A stretch of 64,000 nucleotides of DNA from assembly GCF_026625865.1 (NCBI RefSeq), contig NZ_CP113067.1, positions 806,001 through 870,000 of the forward strand. Reading direction: 5' to 3'. Shown here one piece after another: positions 27,315 through 36,859 of the stretch. The notes under the pieces are model-generated. The model saw nothing but the letters and a program-made list of their open reading frames with translations. It did not search any database and was not told where the DNA came from. Source of the stretch: Microbacterium sp. SL75. GTDB taxonomy: Bacteria; Actinomycetota; Actinomycetes; Actinomycetales; Microbacteriaceae. The translations under genes and the position numbers were made by a program. Position 1 is the stretch's first letter. Each line of letters starts with the position of its first letter.

Positions 27315-28571
27315 GTGATGACGGAAACACACGTTAGTAAACGTCTGGGTCGCGACTTCGACCGCTTCTGGTTGGCGCAGACGACCTCGGCCGTGGGCAG
27401 CCAGATCGGCGACCTCGCCGTTCCCCTGCTGGCCGTGGTGGTGCTGCACGCGACGGCGGCGGAGGCCGGACTGGTGGGGGTCGCCCGGTGGCTGCCGTTC
27501 CTTCTGCTCGCGCTCCCCCTCGGTGTCATCGTCGATCGCCGGCGGCGGCGACCCGTCCTCATCGCCGCCGATGCCGCTCGAGCAGCCCTCATCATCGTGC
27601 TCGTCGCCGTTGCCGTGAGCGGCTCTCTGACCCTTCCCGTGCTGCTCGGGCTCATCTTCGTGATCGGGGCCTTCACCGTCGCCTTCGAGGTGGCCTACCA
27701 ATCGTTCCTGCCCACGGTCGCCGCCCGCGACCGACTCGAGGCGGCGAACGGCCGGTTACAGGCGACGGCCTCGGCCGCACAGGTCGGCGGGCCGGGTCTG
27801 GGCGGGTGGCTCGTGCAGACCCTCACCGCCCCGTGGGCCCTCCTCTCGCAGGCCGTCACCTACGCCGTCTCGGCCGTCGCGCTCATCGGCATCCGCGCCG
27901 GGGAGCCCGACCCCCTCCGCGAGCGGCGCGGCGCCCTCGCGGAACTGCGAGAGGGACTGAGCTTCGTGCGACGCGACCGCTACCTGGTCTCGCTCGTGGG
28001 CTTCTCGGCGATCTACAACCTGTTCGCCCAGTGGATCACCGTGCTGCTCCTCGTGCACGCCGTTCGCGAGCTCGGCCTGACGGCGGGGCATCTCGGCCTC
28101 GTCTTCAGCCTCGGCGCGGTGGGAGCCGTGGTGGGCGCTGCGGCCGCCCCCGCGAGCGTGCGGCGCTTCGGCGTCGGACCGGTGCTCATCGCCTGCGCGG
28201 GGGCGGAGAGCCTCGTGCTCGGCGCCCTACCGTTCGTGGATGCCGCGTGGTCGACGCCCGTGATCGTCTGCGTGCTCGTGGGCGTGTTCGCGGTCAACGG
28301 CGCGGGCACCTCGCTCTCGAGCGTGGTGGCCCTCACCCTGCGGCAGCTGCGAACGCCCGACCTCCTGCTCGGGCGGGTCAACGCGACCGTACGGTGGATC
28401 TCGTACGGCGTCGTCGCGATCGGTGCGGGCCTCGGCGGCCTCGTCGGCGAAGCGCTGGGCACCCGAGCCGGGATCGCCGCGGGCTGCGTCGGGGTGGCCC
28501 TCACCGTCGTGTGGGTGGCGGCCTCGCCGCTTCGCACCGTCCGCACCACCGCGAGCATCGCTCTGGGTTGA
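27315..28571 (+). CDS. MFS transporter, EntS-like exporter
   Basis: A 418-residue major facilitator with about 12 helices. The first begins RFWLAQTTSAVGSQIGDLAVPLLAVVVL, and the 2-3 loop signature reads LPLGVIVDRRRRRPVLIAAD. The pattern fits the EntS/MefA-like branch of drug and siderophore exporters. CATTGT six bases before the GTG at 27315 favours that codon over the ATG three bases on; neither has a ribosome binding site. Divergent from the CGNR gene, which is the likely regulator; small inverted repeats (ACGTTAGTAAACGT near 27331) lie within the early coding region. Confidence 0.88.
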   Translation: MMTETHVSKRLGRDFDRFWLAQTTSAVGSQIGDLAVPLLAVVVLHATAAEAGLVGVARWLPFLLLALPLGVIVDRRRRRPVLIAADAARAALIIVLVAVAVSGSLTLPVLLGLIFVIGAFTVAFEVAYQSFLPTVAARDRLEAANGRLQATASAAQVGGPGLGGWLVQTLTAPWALLSQAVTYAVSAVALIGIRAGEPDPLRERRGALAELREGLSFVRRDRYLVSLVGFSAIYNLFAQWITVLLLVHAVRELGLTAGHLGLVFSLGAVGAVVGAAAAPASVRRFGVGPVLIACAGAESLVLGALPFVDAAWSTPVIVCVLVGVFAVNGAGTSLSSVVALTLRQLRTPDLLLGRVNATVRWISYGVVAIGAGLGGLVGEALGTRAGIAAGCVGVALTVVWVAASPLRTVRTTASIALG

Positions 28572-28691
28572 CCGACGGCAGCGCCTCACGGCGTCGCGAT
28601 CACGGGCTCCGCGGCATCCGGGAGTGCGTCCTCGCCCCGCAACGGACAGAGGGCCAGGCGCGCCGAGCAAGACGAGGGGATCTGCGCCGGG

Positions 28692-29089
28692 TCAGTCGAC
28701 GGAGAACAAGAGCGACATCTCGTCGGCCACGGCGGCCAGTCGCGTATCGAAGGTGGCGAGGGGTACGCGCCGGTGCACCGCCACCGCGAGAACGCACGTG
28801 TCGGGCATATTCATTGCGTGCGTGGCACGCAATCGCGCCAGCAGCAGGGGCTCATCGGGCCCCATCGCCGCCACCTCTGCCCCGAGGCCTCTGCCCCGAG
28901 GCTGCGCAGGGCGTCCCACAACTCCCCCTCGCGCTCGACACGTGCGGCGGCGACGAGGGTCTGCGCGACGGTCAGCGAATGCAGGAGGAAGGGCCCCGCC
29001 TGTCGGGCGAAGAGAGCCTTCGCCCGGTCGTGGTGGGCATCGTCGGGGCTGAACAGGGCGATGACGACTCCGGCATCGAGAACGATCAC
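28692..29089 (-). pseudogene. vapC: PIN-domain toxin VapC, frameshifted
   Basis: The first ~67 residues (MIVLDAGVVIALFSPDDAHHD to LWDALRSLGAEA) are the N-terminal half of a VapC ribonuclease with its first aspartate at residue 5. A 14-base direct duplication (CCTCTGCCCCGAGG at 28874-28887 and 28888-28901) shifts the frame, and the original reading ends after PCCWRDCVPRTQ. The rest of the toxin (HAMNMPDTCVLAVAVHRRVP, ATFDTRLAAVADEM) continues in another frame to a stop at 28692. Removing one copy gives an unbroken 127-residue PIN protein, the normal length. Start overlaps the vapB stop by four bases. Confidence 0.9.
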
Positions 29090-29349
29090 TCGGGCCAGTC
29101 CCCGCGGAGCTCGTGGAGATACCCGTCGGGATAGATCCCCGCCAGTCGCTGGACCGCCGCGTCCACGGCGGCGCGACGATCAATCTCACGCTGCGACTGC
29201 TCATCCTGGATCGCCTGCCCACCCCGCACGACCAGGTGCATGAGCAAAGCGCTGGGCGACTCGTCGGGCCATCGAGAGCGCGCGATCTCCAGGGCCTGTT
29301 CGACCGCTCGCGTGTGCGTCACTTGCGTGCGCGGTCGGGTGGTCGGCAT
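29086..29349 (-). CDS. vapB: antitoxin VapB-like
   Basis: An 87-residue protein preceding the toxin and sharing a 4-base overlap with it. The N-terminal part (THTRAVEQALEIARSRWPDESPSALLMHLV) looks like a ribbon-helix-helix/AbrB-type regulatory fold, and the acidic C-terminus (YLHELRGDWPE) would wrap the toxin. The ATG at 29349 is chosen because TACACT lies six bases upstream. Direct repeats of GTGTACCACC over the promoter fit autoregulation. The antitoxin reading frame is intact although the toxin is broken. Confidence 0.75.
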   Translation of the reverse strand: MPTTRPRTQVTHTRAVEQALEIARSRWPDESPSALLMHLVVRGGQAIQDEQSQREIDRRAAVDAAVQRLAGIYPDGYLHELRGDWPE

Positions 29350-29355
29350 GCGGTC

Positions 29356-29388
29356 AGTGTACCACCGAGCGAACGAGGTGTACCACCT
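29356..29388 (-). promoter_or_regulatory. vapB promoter and operator repeats
   Basis: TACACT (29356-29361, minus strand) is the −10 box six bases before ATG. GTGTACCACC is repeated at 29357-29366 and 29378-29387; the second lies in a near-palindrome AGGTGTACCACCT. Confidence 0.55.
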
Positions 29389-29396
29389 CTGACTCG

Positions 29397-30362
29397 TCAC
29401 CTGCCCCCGCTGCTCGCACGCACCACGAGGGCCGCGGGCACCGTCTCGACGACGGGGGCTCCCCCCTCGATCGCTGCGACGAGAGCGGCCACGGCGCGAC
29501 CGCCGAGGGCGTCGAAGTCCTGGCGCACCGTGCTCAGCGGGGGGCGGAACTCCGCGGCATCCACGATGTCGTCGAAGCCCACCACGGCGACGTCGGAGGG
29601 GATGCCCCGACCCGCGTCGGCGAAAGCGCGCAGAACGCCGAGCGCCATCTGGTCGTTGGCGACGAAGACGGCGGTGGCGTCACTGAGATGCACTGCCGCG
29701 CGATGCCCGGATGCCGAGGTCCAGTCGCCCCGAACGGGTGCGGGAGCTGCCACCCCGGCGTCGGCGAGGGCGTCGCGCCAGCCGCGCTCGCGCTCGGCGG
29801 CGGCGAACGAACGGGCGGGACCGGCGACGTGGTGCACGCTCGCGTGCCCGAGCGAGAGCAGGTGCGCGGTGGCCGCACGCGCTCCCCCGGCGTGGTCGGT
29901 CTGCACGATCGAGAAGCGCTCGTCGGGCGGGGAGTCGACGACCACGAGGTGCAGGTCGGCGGGGGGTTCGGCATCGCGCGCGAGTTCGGTCGCCTCGTTC
30001 AGCACGACGGCGCCGTCGACGCCCTGGGAGCGGAGTCGGGCGAAAGCCTCGTGGATGCCGCGTTCACCGACGGTCACGACGGCCAGGGCGTAGTCGCGAG
30101 CGGCTGCGGCCTCGGAGATGGCCTGCAGCATGCGCGAGTTGCCGACCGAGGCGAGGGTCGACACGACGAGTCCGATCGTGGAGGTCTGGCCCGTGCGCAG
30201 CGCGCGCGCGGCACGGTGCATGCGGTAGCCGAGGTCGGCCATGGCCTTTTCGACCCGCGCCCGCGTCGCGGGGTCGACGCGGGGGCTGCCGTTGACCACG
30301 CGCGACACCGTCTGCGCCGAGACCCCGGCCTTCGCGGCCACATCGGCCATGGATACGCGCAT
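29397..30362 (-). CDS. LacI-family regulator, probably of galTK
   Basis: A 321-residue repressor: DNA-binding head MADVAAKAGVSAQTVSRVVN (about 5-24) with hinge YRMHRAARALRTGQ, and an effector domain from TIGLVVSTLASVGN onward. Sequence is close in layout to the first LacI of this window (same LPLTTVRQ / FRPPLSTVRQ segment near the end), suggesting paralogues. Start at 30362 has GGGGGAG just upstream. Divergent from galT, 48 bases away, with two similar operators in between, so it most likely controls galactose metabolism and itself. Confidence 0.9.
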   Translation of the reverse strand: MRVSMADVAAKAGVSAQTVSRVVNGSPRVDPATRARVEKAMADLGYRMHRAARALRTGQTSTIGLVVSTLASVGNSRMLQAISEAAAARDYALAVVTVGERGIHEAFARLRSQGVDGAVVLNEATELARDAEPPADLHLVVVDSPPDERFSIVQTDHAGGARAATAHLLSLGHASVHHVAGPARSFAAAERERGWRDALADAGVAAPAPVRGDWTSASGHRAAVHLSDATAVFVANDQMALGVLRAFADAGRGIPSDVAVVGFDDIVDAAEFRPPLSTVRQDFDALGGRAVAALVAAIEGGAPVVETVPAALVVRASSGGR

Positions 30363-30372
30363 CGCTCCCCCT

Positions 30373-30389
30373 ATGTTGACGATATCACG
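30373..30389. promoter_or_regulatory. LacI-type operator, regulator side
   Basis: ATGTTGACGATATCACG; matches the inverted galT-side site at 13 of 16 positions, and its first nine bases equal the first LacI operator type. Confidence 0.6.
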
Positions 30390-30398
30390 GCCCAGATG

Positions 30399-30418
30399 TA
30401 GCGTGTTATCGTGAACAC
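30399..30418 (+). promoter_or_regulatory. galT promoter with overlapping operator
   Basis: TAGCGT (30399-30404), six bases, GTG start at 30411. The palindromic operator GTGTTATCGTGAACAC (30403-30418) overlaps the −10 box and the start codon, so bound repressor would block initiation. Confidence 0.65.
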
Positions 30419-31582
30419 GGACACCCCCTCCGCGCAGACCCTCAGCGCCGGCGTGATCAAGCGCTCGACGCGTCTCGCCGACGGTCGCGAACTGATGTAC
30501 TTCGACGACCCCGGCACGGCTCTCGGCGCTGAGCGCTCGGTCGACGCCCGCACGCTCGACCCCCGGCCCGCCACCGCCACCATGCGTCAGGATGTCCTCA
30601 CCGGCGACTGGATCACCGTGGCATCCAATCGGCAGAACCGCGCGTTCCTGCCGCCCGCGCACCTCGACCCGCTCTCGCCGCAGACGCCGACCAACCCGTC
30701 CGAGATCCCCTCGCTCTACGACGTCGCGGTCTTCGAGAACAAGTCGCCCTCGTTCGGCCCCGCCCTCGACACCGCGATCGGCGATGCCCCGGCGGCCGTC
30801 GATCCGCCCCGCAGCGACGACGACCTCGAACACCTCGGCCTCGGCCGCACCCGCACCTCGGTGGGCCGCTGCGAGGTCGTGTGCTTCAGCCCCCAGCACG
30901 AGGGCTCGTTCGGTTCGCTCTCGCGCACCCGCGCCCGCACCGTGATCGAGGCCTGGGCCGATCGCACCGCAGCGCTGTCGGCTCTGCCCGGCATCCGCCA
31001 GGTGTTCCCCTTCGAGAACCGCGGGCAAGAGATCGGCGTCACCCTCCCCCACCCGCACGGCCAGATCTACGCCTACCCGTACGTGACCCCGCGCACGCAC
31101 CGCCTGCTCGACACGATCTCGCGCACCTCCGACGACCTGTTCGCACGCATCCTCGCGTTCGAGCAAGCCGGCGAGCGCGTCGTGCTGCGCGGCGAGCACT
31201 GGACGGCGTACGTGCCCTTCGCCGCCCGCTGGCCCATCGAGGTGCACGTGCTGCCGCACCGCCACCTGGCCGACCTGTCCGAGACGACCGACGCCGAGCG
31301 CGACGAACTCGCCCCCTTCTACCTGCGGCTGCTCCGCGGCATCGACGCGCTGTACGACACGCCCACGCCCTACATCGCGGCCTGGCATCAGGCCCCGGTC
31401 GGACGGGGCCGCGACGCCGTGCGCCTCAACCTGCAGATCACCTCGCCCCGCCGCGCCGCCGACAAGCTGAAGTACCTCGCCGGAAGCGAGGCCGCCATGG
31501 GCGCCTGGATCGGCGACGTGACCCCCGAGTCGCAGGCCGAGCGCCTGCGCGCCGCCCTCGACACCGTTCCGGAGGTGACGGC

Positions 31583-31586
<4 letters not shown>
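30411..31586 (+). CDS. galT: galactose-1-phosphate uridylyltransferase
   Basis: A 391-residue HIT-superfamily enzyme exchanging UMP between UDP-glucose and galactose-1-phosphate in the Leloir pathway. The zinc/structural first half contains RQDVLTGDWITVASNRQNR; the active site is GVTLPHPHGQIYAYP with the nucleophilic histidine in HPHGQ; the last conserved block is PIEVHVLPHRHLADL. Leaderless GTG start. The ATG of galK overlaps its stop (ATGA). Products of the GH35 and arabinogalactan locus would feed this pathway. Confidence 0.96.
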
Positions 31587-32746
<1,160 letters not shown>

Positions 32747-32815
32747 CCCTCCGGCGGTTCCGGCCACGACGCCAGCTCCTGCGCACGCGGCGGGCCCCAC
32801 CCCGCCCGGACCCCT

Positions 32816-32888
32816 CACGCAAAAACGCGATTCACACGCAAAAACGCGCTCTGCTCGCGTTTCTGCGCGTGGATCGCGTTTCTGCGTG
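32816..32888. repeat. nested inverted repeats, possible terminator
   Basis: The 14-mer CACGCAAAAACGCG appears twice in forward orientation (32816-32829 and 32835-32848) and its inverse (CGCGTTTCTGCG) twice downstream (32856-32867 and 32875-32886). The outer 16-base arms 32816-32831 / 32873-32888 match at 15 positions. It lies 70 bases after galK. The remainder of 32747-33015 shows no gene. Confidence 0.75.
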
Positions 32889-33015
32889 GGTCGAAAGGTG
32901 CGCCAGGCACCGGCACCACCCGGTCGGGGACGGAACGGATTACGACGGACGGCCCCCACCGGCGAACCGTCGCGCTGGCGCGCTGCGCGGGTGGAGCACC
33001 ACCGCTGCGCGAGGG

Positions 33016-33021
33016 CAGGAT
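33016..33021 (+). promoter_or_regulatory. −10-like box of the esterase gene
   Basis: CAGGAT, six bases (GAAGAC), ATG at 33028. Confidence 0.4.
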
Positions 33022-33027
33022 GAAGAC

Positions 33028-34488
33028 ATGGATGCCGCTGCGCTCGTTCACACCTCGAAGGGCGCCGTCCGCGGCTTCCGGCGCGGCACCACCGCCGTGT
33101 TCCTCGGCATCCCGTTCGCTCAGGCTCCCGTCGGAACGCTGCGCTTCGCCGCTCCTGTGCCGATCGACGCGTGGGAGGGCGAGCGCGACGCCACCGTCTT
33201 CGGACCGACCGCGCAGCGAGGCGACACGGGCATCACCCTCATCCCCGAGCCGAGCGTCCCGGGAGAGGCGACACTGAACGTCAACGTGTTCGCTCCGGCG
33301 GACCGGGACCGGGATGCCGCCCTCCCGGTGCTCGTGTGGATCCACGGCGGTGGCTTCACCTCGGGCTCCCCCGCGAGCCGCTGGTACGACGGCGACGCCT
33401 TCGCGCGCGACGGGGTGATCACGGTGGTGATCTCGTACCGCATCGGCTTCGACGGGTTCGGGCTCATCGACGGCGCCCCCACCAACCGGGGCCTGCGCGA
33501 CCAGATCGCCGCCCTCGAGTGGGTGCGCGACGAGATCCGCACCTTCGGCGGCGACCCGGCCCGGGTCACGGTGGCGGGTCAGTCGGCCGGCGGCGGGTCG
33601 GTGCTGGCGCTGATGACCAGCCCCGCGGCATCCGGTCTCTTCTCGGGGGCTATGGCGATCTCGCCCGCGATCGGCGCGGTGACGCTCGCCTCGGCGGAGC
33701 GCTTCGCCGCTCGTGTCGCCGACAGAGCGGGGGTCCGCCCCGACCGCCGGGGCTTCGCCTCCGTGCCCGAAGAGCGCGTCCTCGCGGCGCAGAGGAGCGC
33801 CCTCGCCCCGCACCTCGCCCGGGCAATCACGTCGCTGGCGACCCTGCTCGACGACGGTCTGCCGCTCGGGCCGGTCATCGACGGCGACGTGCTGCCCCGG
33901 CATCCGCTCGACGCTCTCTCCGACGGCGCCTGCGCCGACATACCGCTGGTGATCGGGTCGACCGACGACGAGTTCACGGCGCTCACCGCGCGCTACGCCG
34001 GCGCGCTCCGGGTGGTCCCGGTTCCGCTCGCCCTGGCCGTGCTCGGCCTGCGGCGCACGCGACGACGCGCCTACCTCGAGCGCACCCGGAGACGCGGAAC
34101 CGCGGCGGTGCTCGGCGGCTTCTTCACCGACCGCGTCATCCGCTCGACGGTGCTCGAGACGGCTCGGGCGCGCGGTACGGGCCCGACCTGGGTGTATCGC
34201 TTCGCGTGGGCGTCGCCCGTGCCGACCATCGGCGTCGCGTGCCACTGCCTCGACGTCCCGTTCTGGTTCGACCACCTCGACGCCGACGGGGTCGCCACGA
34301 TCGCGGGCACCCCTCCGCCCGACCTGGCCACGCTCATGCACGGGGCGGCGGTCTCGTTCGCGCGGGACCGCGACCCGGGGTGGCCGGCCTGGGATGCCGA
34401 GACCCGGCGGGCACGGGTGTTCGGTGCCCCGGCATCCGCCCCCGCCGTCGAACGCGACGCCTACGCCGAGGTCGCCCCGCTGGTCTGA
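33028..34488 (+). CDS. type-B carboxylesterase
   Basis: A 486-residue alpha/beta-hydrolase of the carboxylesterase/lipase family B. The N-terminus GFRRGTTAVFLGIPFAQAPVGTLRF is typical; the oxyanion hole is VWIHGGGFTSGS; the nucleophile elbow GQSAGGG carries the catalytic serine; the acid is expected around STDDEFTAL and the histidine near VACHCLDVPFWF. No signal peptide, so it should be cytoplasmic, hydrolysing ester bonds of unknown substrates. Monocistronic; convergent with the LLM gene. The 124-base gap after it holds a repeated AGAATCGGA and nothing else. Confidence 0.9.
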   Translation: MDAAALVHTSKGAVRGFRRGTTAVFLGIPFAQAPVGTLRFAAPVPIDAWEGERDATVFGPTAQRGDTGITLIPEPSVPGEATLNVNVFAPADRDRDAALPVLVWIHGGGFTSGSPASRWYDGDAFARDGVITVVISYRIGFDGFGLIDGAPTNRGLRDQIAALEWVRDEIRTFGGDPARVTVAGQSAGGGSVLALMTSPAASGLFSGAMAISPAIGAVTLASAERFAARVADRAGVRPDRRGFASVPEERVLAAQRSALAPHLARAITSLATLLDDGLPLGPVIDGDVLPRHPLDALSDGACADIPLVIGSTDDEFTALTARYAGALRVVPVPLALAVLGLRRTRRRAYLERTRRRGTAAVLGGFFTDRVIRSTVLETARARGTGPTWVYRFAWASPVPTIGVACHCLDVPFWFDHLDADGVATIAGTPPPDLATLMHGAAVSFARDRDPGWPAWDAETRRARVFGAPASAPAVERDAYAEVAPLV

Positions 34489-34612
34489 GCGCTCACCGGG
34501 GGTGGGCGCGCCGCAGAATCGGAGACGCGCACCAGAATCGGATGCCGCGGGCTCACCGCTGCACTTACCCGAATCCGTTGCGGCCACGGAGGGCCGCTCC
34601 GACGCCGGGGGG

Positions 34613-35596
34613 TCAGAGATGCGGCATGACCTCGCGCTCGAAGAGCGAGATGCCCGAGGTGTCGTACGCGGCCTCGGGGAAGTAGTGGATCGCGTAGCCG
34701 AGGCCGTGGGCGGCACGCTCGCGCAGGCGTTCGACGATCTGCTCCGGGGTGCCGAAGGCGTCGGAGGAGCGGTAGTCGGCCTCGATGGCATCCGCCCGCT
34801 CGTCGCCCACGTGCGGGCGCAGGCGCGCGACGACCGCGGCCAGGCGGTCGGATGCCTCGGCCTCGGTCTCGGCCACGATCGTGTTGAAGTTCGTCGACCG
34901 GGTGATCTCGGACGCGTCGCGGCCGAGGGCCTCGCAATGCCCGCGCAGCACCTCGGACTTGTGGTCGAACTCCTCGAGCGAGCCGCCGAAGTTCGTGTAC
35001 GAGGCGTACTTCGCCGCGATCTTCAACGTGACCTTCTCGCCGCCGCCGGCGATCCAGAGCGGGATGCCGCCCGGCTGGAGGGGCTGGGGCTGGACGATCG
35101 CTCCGTCGACCTCGTAGTACGTGCCCGACAGGGTCGCCTCGCCCGTGGTCCACGCCTGGTGCATGATCTCGACGCCCTCGCGCAGGCGTCCGAGGCGCTC
35201 GGCGATGGGCGGGAAACCGTACCCGTAGGCCTTCCACTCGTGCTCGTACCAGCCGCCGCCGATGCCCATCTCGGTACGGCCGCCCGAGATCGCGTCGACG
35301 GTCGCCGCGACCTTCGCGAGGTACGCCGGGTTGCGGTACCCCATGCAGGTGCACATCTGGCCGAGGCGGACGCGATCGGTGGCGGCGGCGAAGGCGGCCA
35401 TGAGCGTCCAGGCCTCGTGCGTGGCCTCGGCACTGGGGACCGGCGTGGTGTGGAAGTGGTCGTAGACCCAGAGCGAGGTCCAGGGGCCGTCGTCGGCGCT
35501 CTGCGCGAGCGCGTTCATCACACGCCAGTGCTCGGCGGGGTCGATCCCCACGAGGTCGAAGCGCCAGCCCTGGGGAACGAAGATGCCGAAGTCCAT
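34613..35596 (-). CDS. LLM-class oxidoreductase, probably F420-dependent
   Basis: A 327-residue luciferase-like enzyme. The start MDFGIFVPQGW, the segment TSLWVYDHFHTTPVPSAEATHEAWTLMAA and RVRLGQMCTCMGYRNPAYLAKVAATVD are typical of the actinobacterial F420-dependent group, as is GGRTEMGIGGGWYEHEWKAYG. Substrate unknown. The start has TAGGGT six bases upstream. The ~315-base region upstream of it contains tandem repeats. Confidence 0.88.
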   Translation of the reverse strand: MDFGIFVPQGWRFDLVGIDPAEHWRVMNALAQSADDGPWTSLWVYDHFHTTPVPSAEATHEAWTLMAAFAAATDRVRLGQMCTCMGYRNPAYLAKVAATVDAISGGRTEMGIGGGWYEHEWKAYGYGFPPIAERLGRLREGVEIMHQAWTTGEATLSGTYYEVDGAIVQPQPLQPGGIPLWIAGGGEKVTLKIAAKYASYTNFGGSLEEFDHKSEVLRGHCEALGRDASEITRSTNFNTIVAETEAEASDRLAAVVARLRPHVGDERADAIEADYRSSDAFGTPEQIVERLRERAAHGLGYAIHYFPEAAYDTSGISLFEREVMPHL

Positions 35597-35602
35597 GGGC
35601 TC

Positions 35603-35608
35603 ACCCTA
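35603..35608 (-). promoter_or_regulatory. −10 box of leaderless LLM gene
   Basis: TAGGGT, six bases (GAGCCC), ATG at 35596. Confidence 0.55.
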
Positions 35609-35676
35609 GGCGGGGGCACCGACATCGGACACCGGTCGAGCCCGAACCCGCCGCGGCGGGCCTGAATGCGGCGCGT

Positions 35677-35908
35677 GCGCCCCTCACCTCCGCGATACGC
35701 ACAACCTCAGCCCCACAACAGCCAGCACAACTGAAGCTGCGCGAATCACCGACTCCACGAGCAAGCCGCGAGCGACCACGGGCCACGACGCGCACCACAA
35801 CGCGGGCGCCCCTCACCTCCGCGATACGCACAACCTCACCCCCACAACAGCCACCGCGACTGAAGTTGCGCGAATCACCGACCCCACGAGCGAGCCGCGA
35901 GCGACGGG
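35677..35908. repeat. 129-bp-period direct repeat
   Basis: A block starting GCGCCCCTCACCTCCGCGAT at 35677 recurs at 35806 with few changes over about 100 bases (shared landmarks: ATACGCACAACCTCA, CCCCACAACAGCCA, GCGCGAATCACCGAC, AGCCGCGAGCGAC). It lies between the LLM start and the methyltransferase stop; no gene is seen in 35597-35911. Confidence 0.85.
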
Positions 35909-35911
35909 GCC

Positions 35912-36859
35912 TCAGCTCGCGTACGGCTCCAGGCGCTTGTGCATCACGGCCACCGCATCGGCGTTGTCGTCGATCAGCACCGAGTGACGCCCGAGCGGCG
36001 CGGCGACGGCGCCGAGCGTGCCGCTGCCGGCGAACATGTCGAGCACCCTGTCGCCGGGGCGCGACGACGCCTGCACCATCCGGCGCAGCACGCCCTCGGG
36101 TTTCTGCGTCGGGTACCCGGTCTTCTCGCGACCCGTGGTCGGCACGATCGTGTGCCACCACACGTCGGTGGGCATCTTGCCACGCGCGGCCTTCTCGGCG
36201 GTGACGAGACCCGGGGCCATGTACGGCTCTCGGTCCACGGCATCCGAGTCGAAGAAGTACTTCGCCGGGTTCTTCACGTAGACCAGGATCGTCTCGTGCT
36301 TGGTGGGCCAACGACGCTTGGTCTTCGCGCCGTAGTCGTACGCCCAAATCAGCTCGTTGAGGAACTTGTCGCGCCCGAACAGCGCATCGCACATGACCTT
36401 GGCGTAGTGCACCTCGCGGTAGTCGAGGTGCAGGTACAGGGTGCCGTCGTCGGCGAGCAACCGCCACGCCTCGACGAGCCGCGGCTCGAGGAAGCCCCAG
36501 TAGTCGTCGAAGCGGTCGTCGTAGGTGCGCAGGTCGCCGCGCAGGCGCGCGTACTCGCGGCCGTGGAAGCCGCGCTGCACGACCGGCGGCGGCGGCTCTT
36601 CCTCGGCGGGGAATTCGAGCATGTTGGGATCGGATGCCACGGGATCGAGCCGCTCGGCATCCGGGGCCTCTTCGACCGGCGCCTTACGCGTCGCCGACTC
36701 GACCGCCTTCGAGCGCGTGCGCCCCGTGTTGAACGGCGGGTCGAGGTACACAAGCGCGAAAGAGCCGTCGGCATAGGCCGGGGTGACGCTGAGGTTGTCG
36801 GCGTGATGGATCTCGACGCCGCCCGGTGCGGGCGCGTCGGTGAGGTCGTCGGCGCTCAC
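35912..36859 (-). CDS. site-specific DNA methyltransferase (orphan, DPPF type)
   Basis: A 315-residue amino-methyltransferase. Motif IV is YLDPPFNTG near residue 38, and the AdoMet-binding motif I, VLDMFAGSGTLGAVA, comes near the C-terminus, so the order is that of the beta class (CcrM/HinfI-like). The central part carrying REYARLRGDLRTYDDRFDDYWGFLEPRL and TGYPTQKPEGVLRRMVQASS is shared with type III Mod-like enzymes. There is no restriction gene nearby, so it is an orphan, and its recognition sequence is unknown. GTG start overlaps the lplA stop by four bases (GTGA); the longer frame is not needed. Confidence 0.88.
   Translation of the reverse strand: MSADDLTDAPAPGGVEIHHADNLSVTPAYADGSFALVYLDPPFNTGRTRSKAVESATRKAPVEEAPDAERLDPVASDPNMLEFPAEEEPPPPVVQRGFHGREYARLRGDLRTYDDRFDDYWGFLEPRLVEAWRLLADDGTLYLHLDYREVHYAKVMCDALFGRDKFLNELIWAYDYGAKTKRRWPTKHETILVYVKNPAKYFFDSDAVDREPYMAPGLVTAEKAARGKMPTDVWWHTIVPTTGREKTGYPTQKPEGVLRRMVQASSRPGDRVLDMFAGSGTLGAVAAPLGRHSVLIDDNADAVAVMHKRLEPYAS

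Noticed and set aside
28811..29089. An intact 92-residue VapC
   Set aside because: After residue 67 the sequence becomes Arg/Cys/Trp-rich nonsense, while the true C-terminal half of the PIN domain lies in another frame behind the 14-base duplication.
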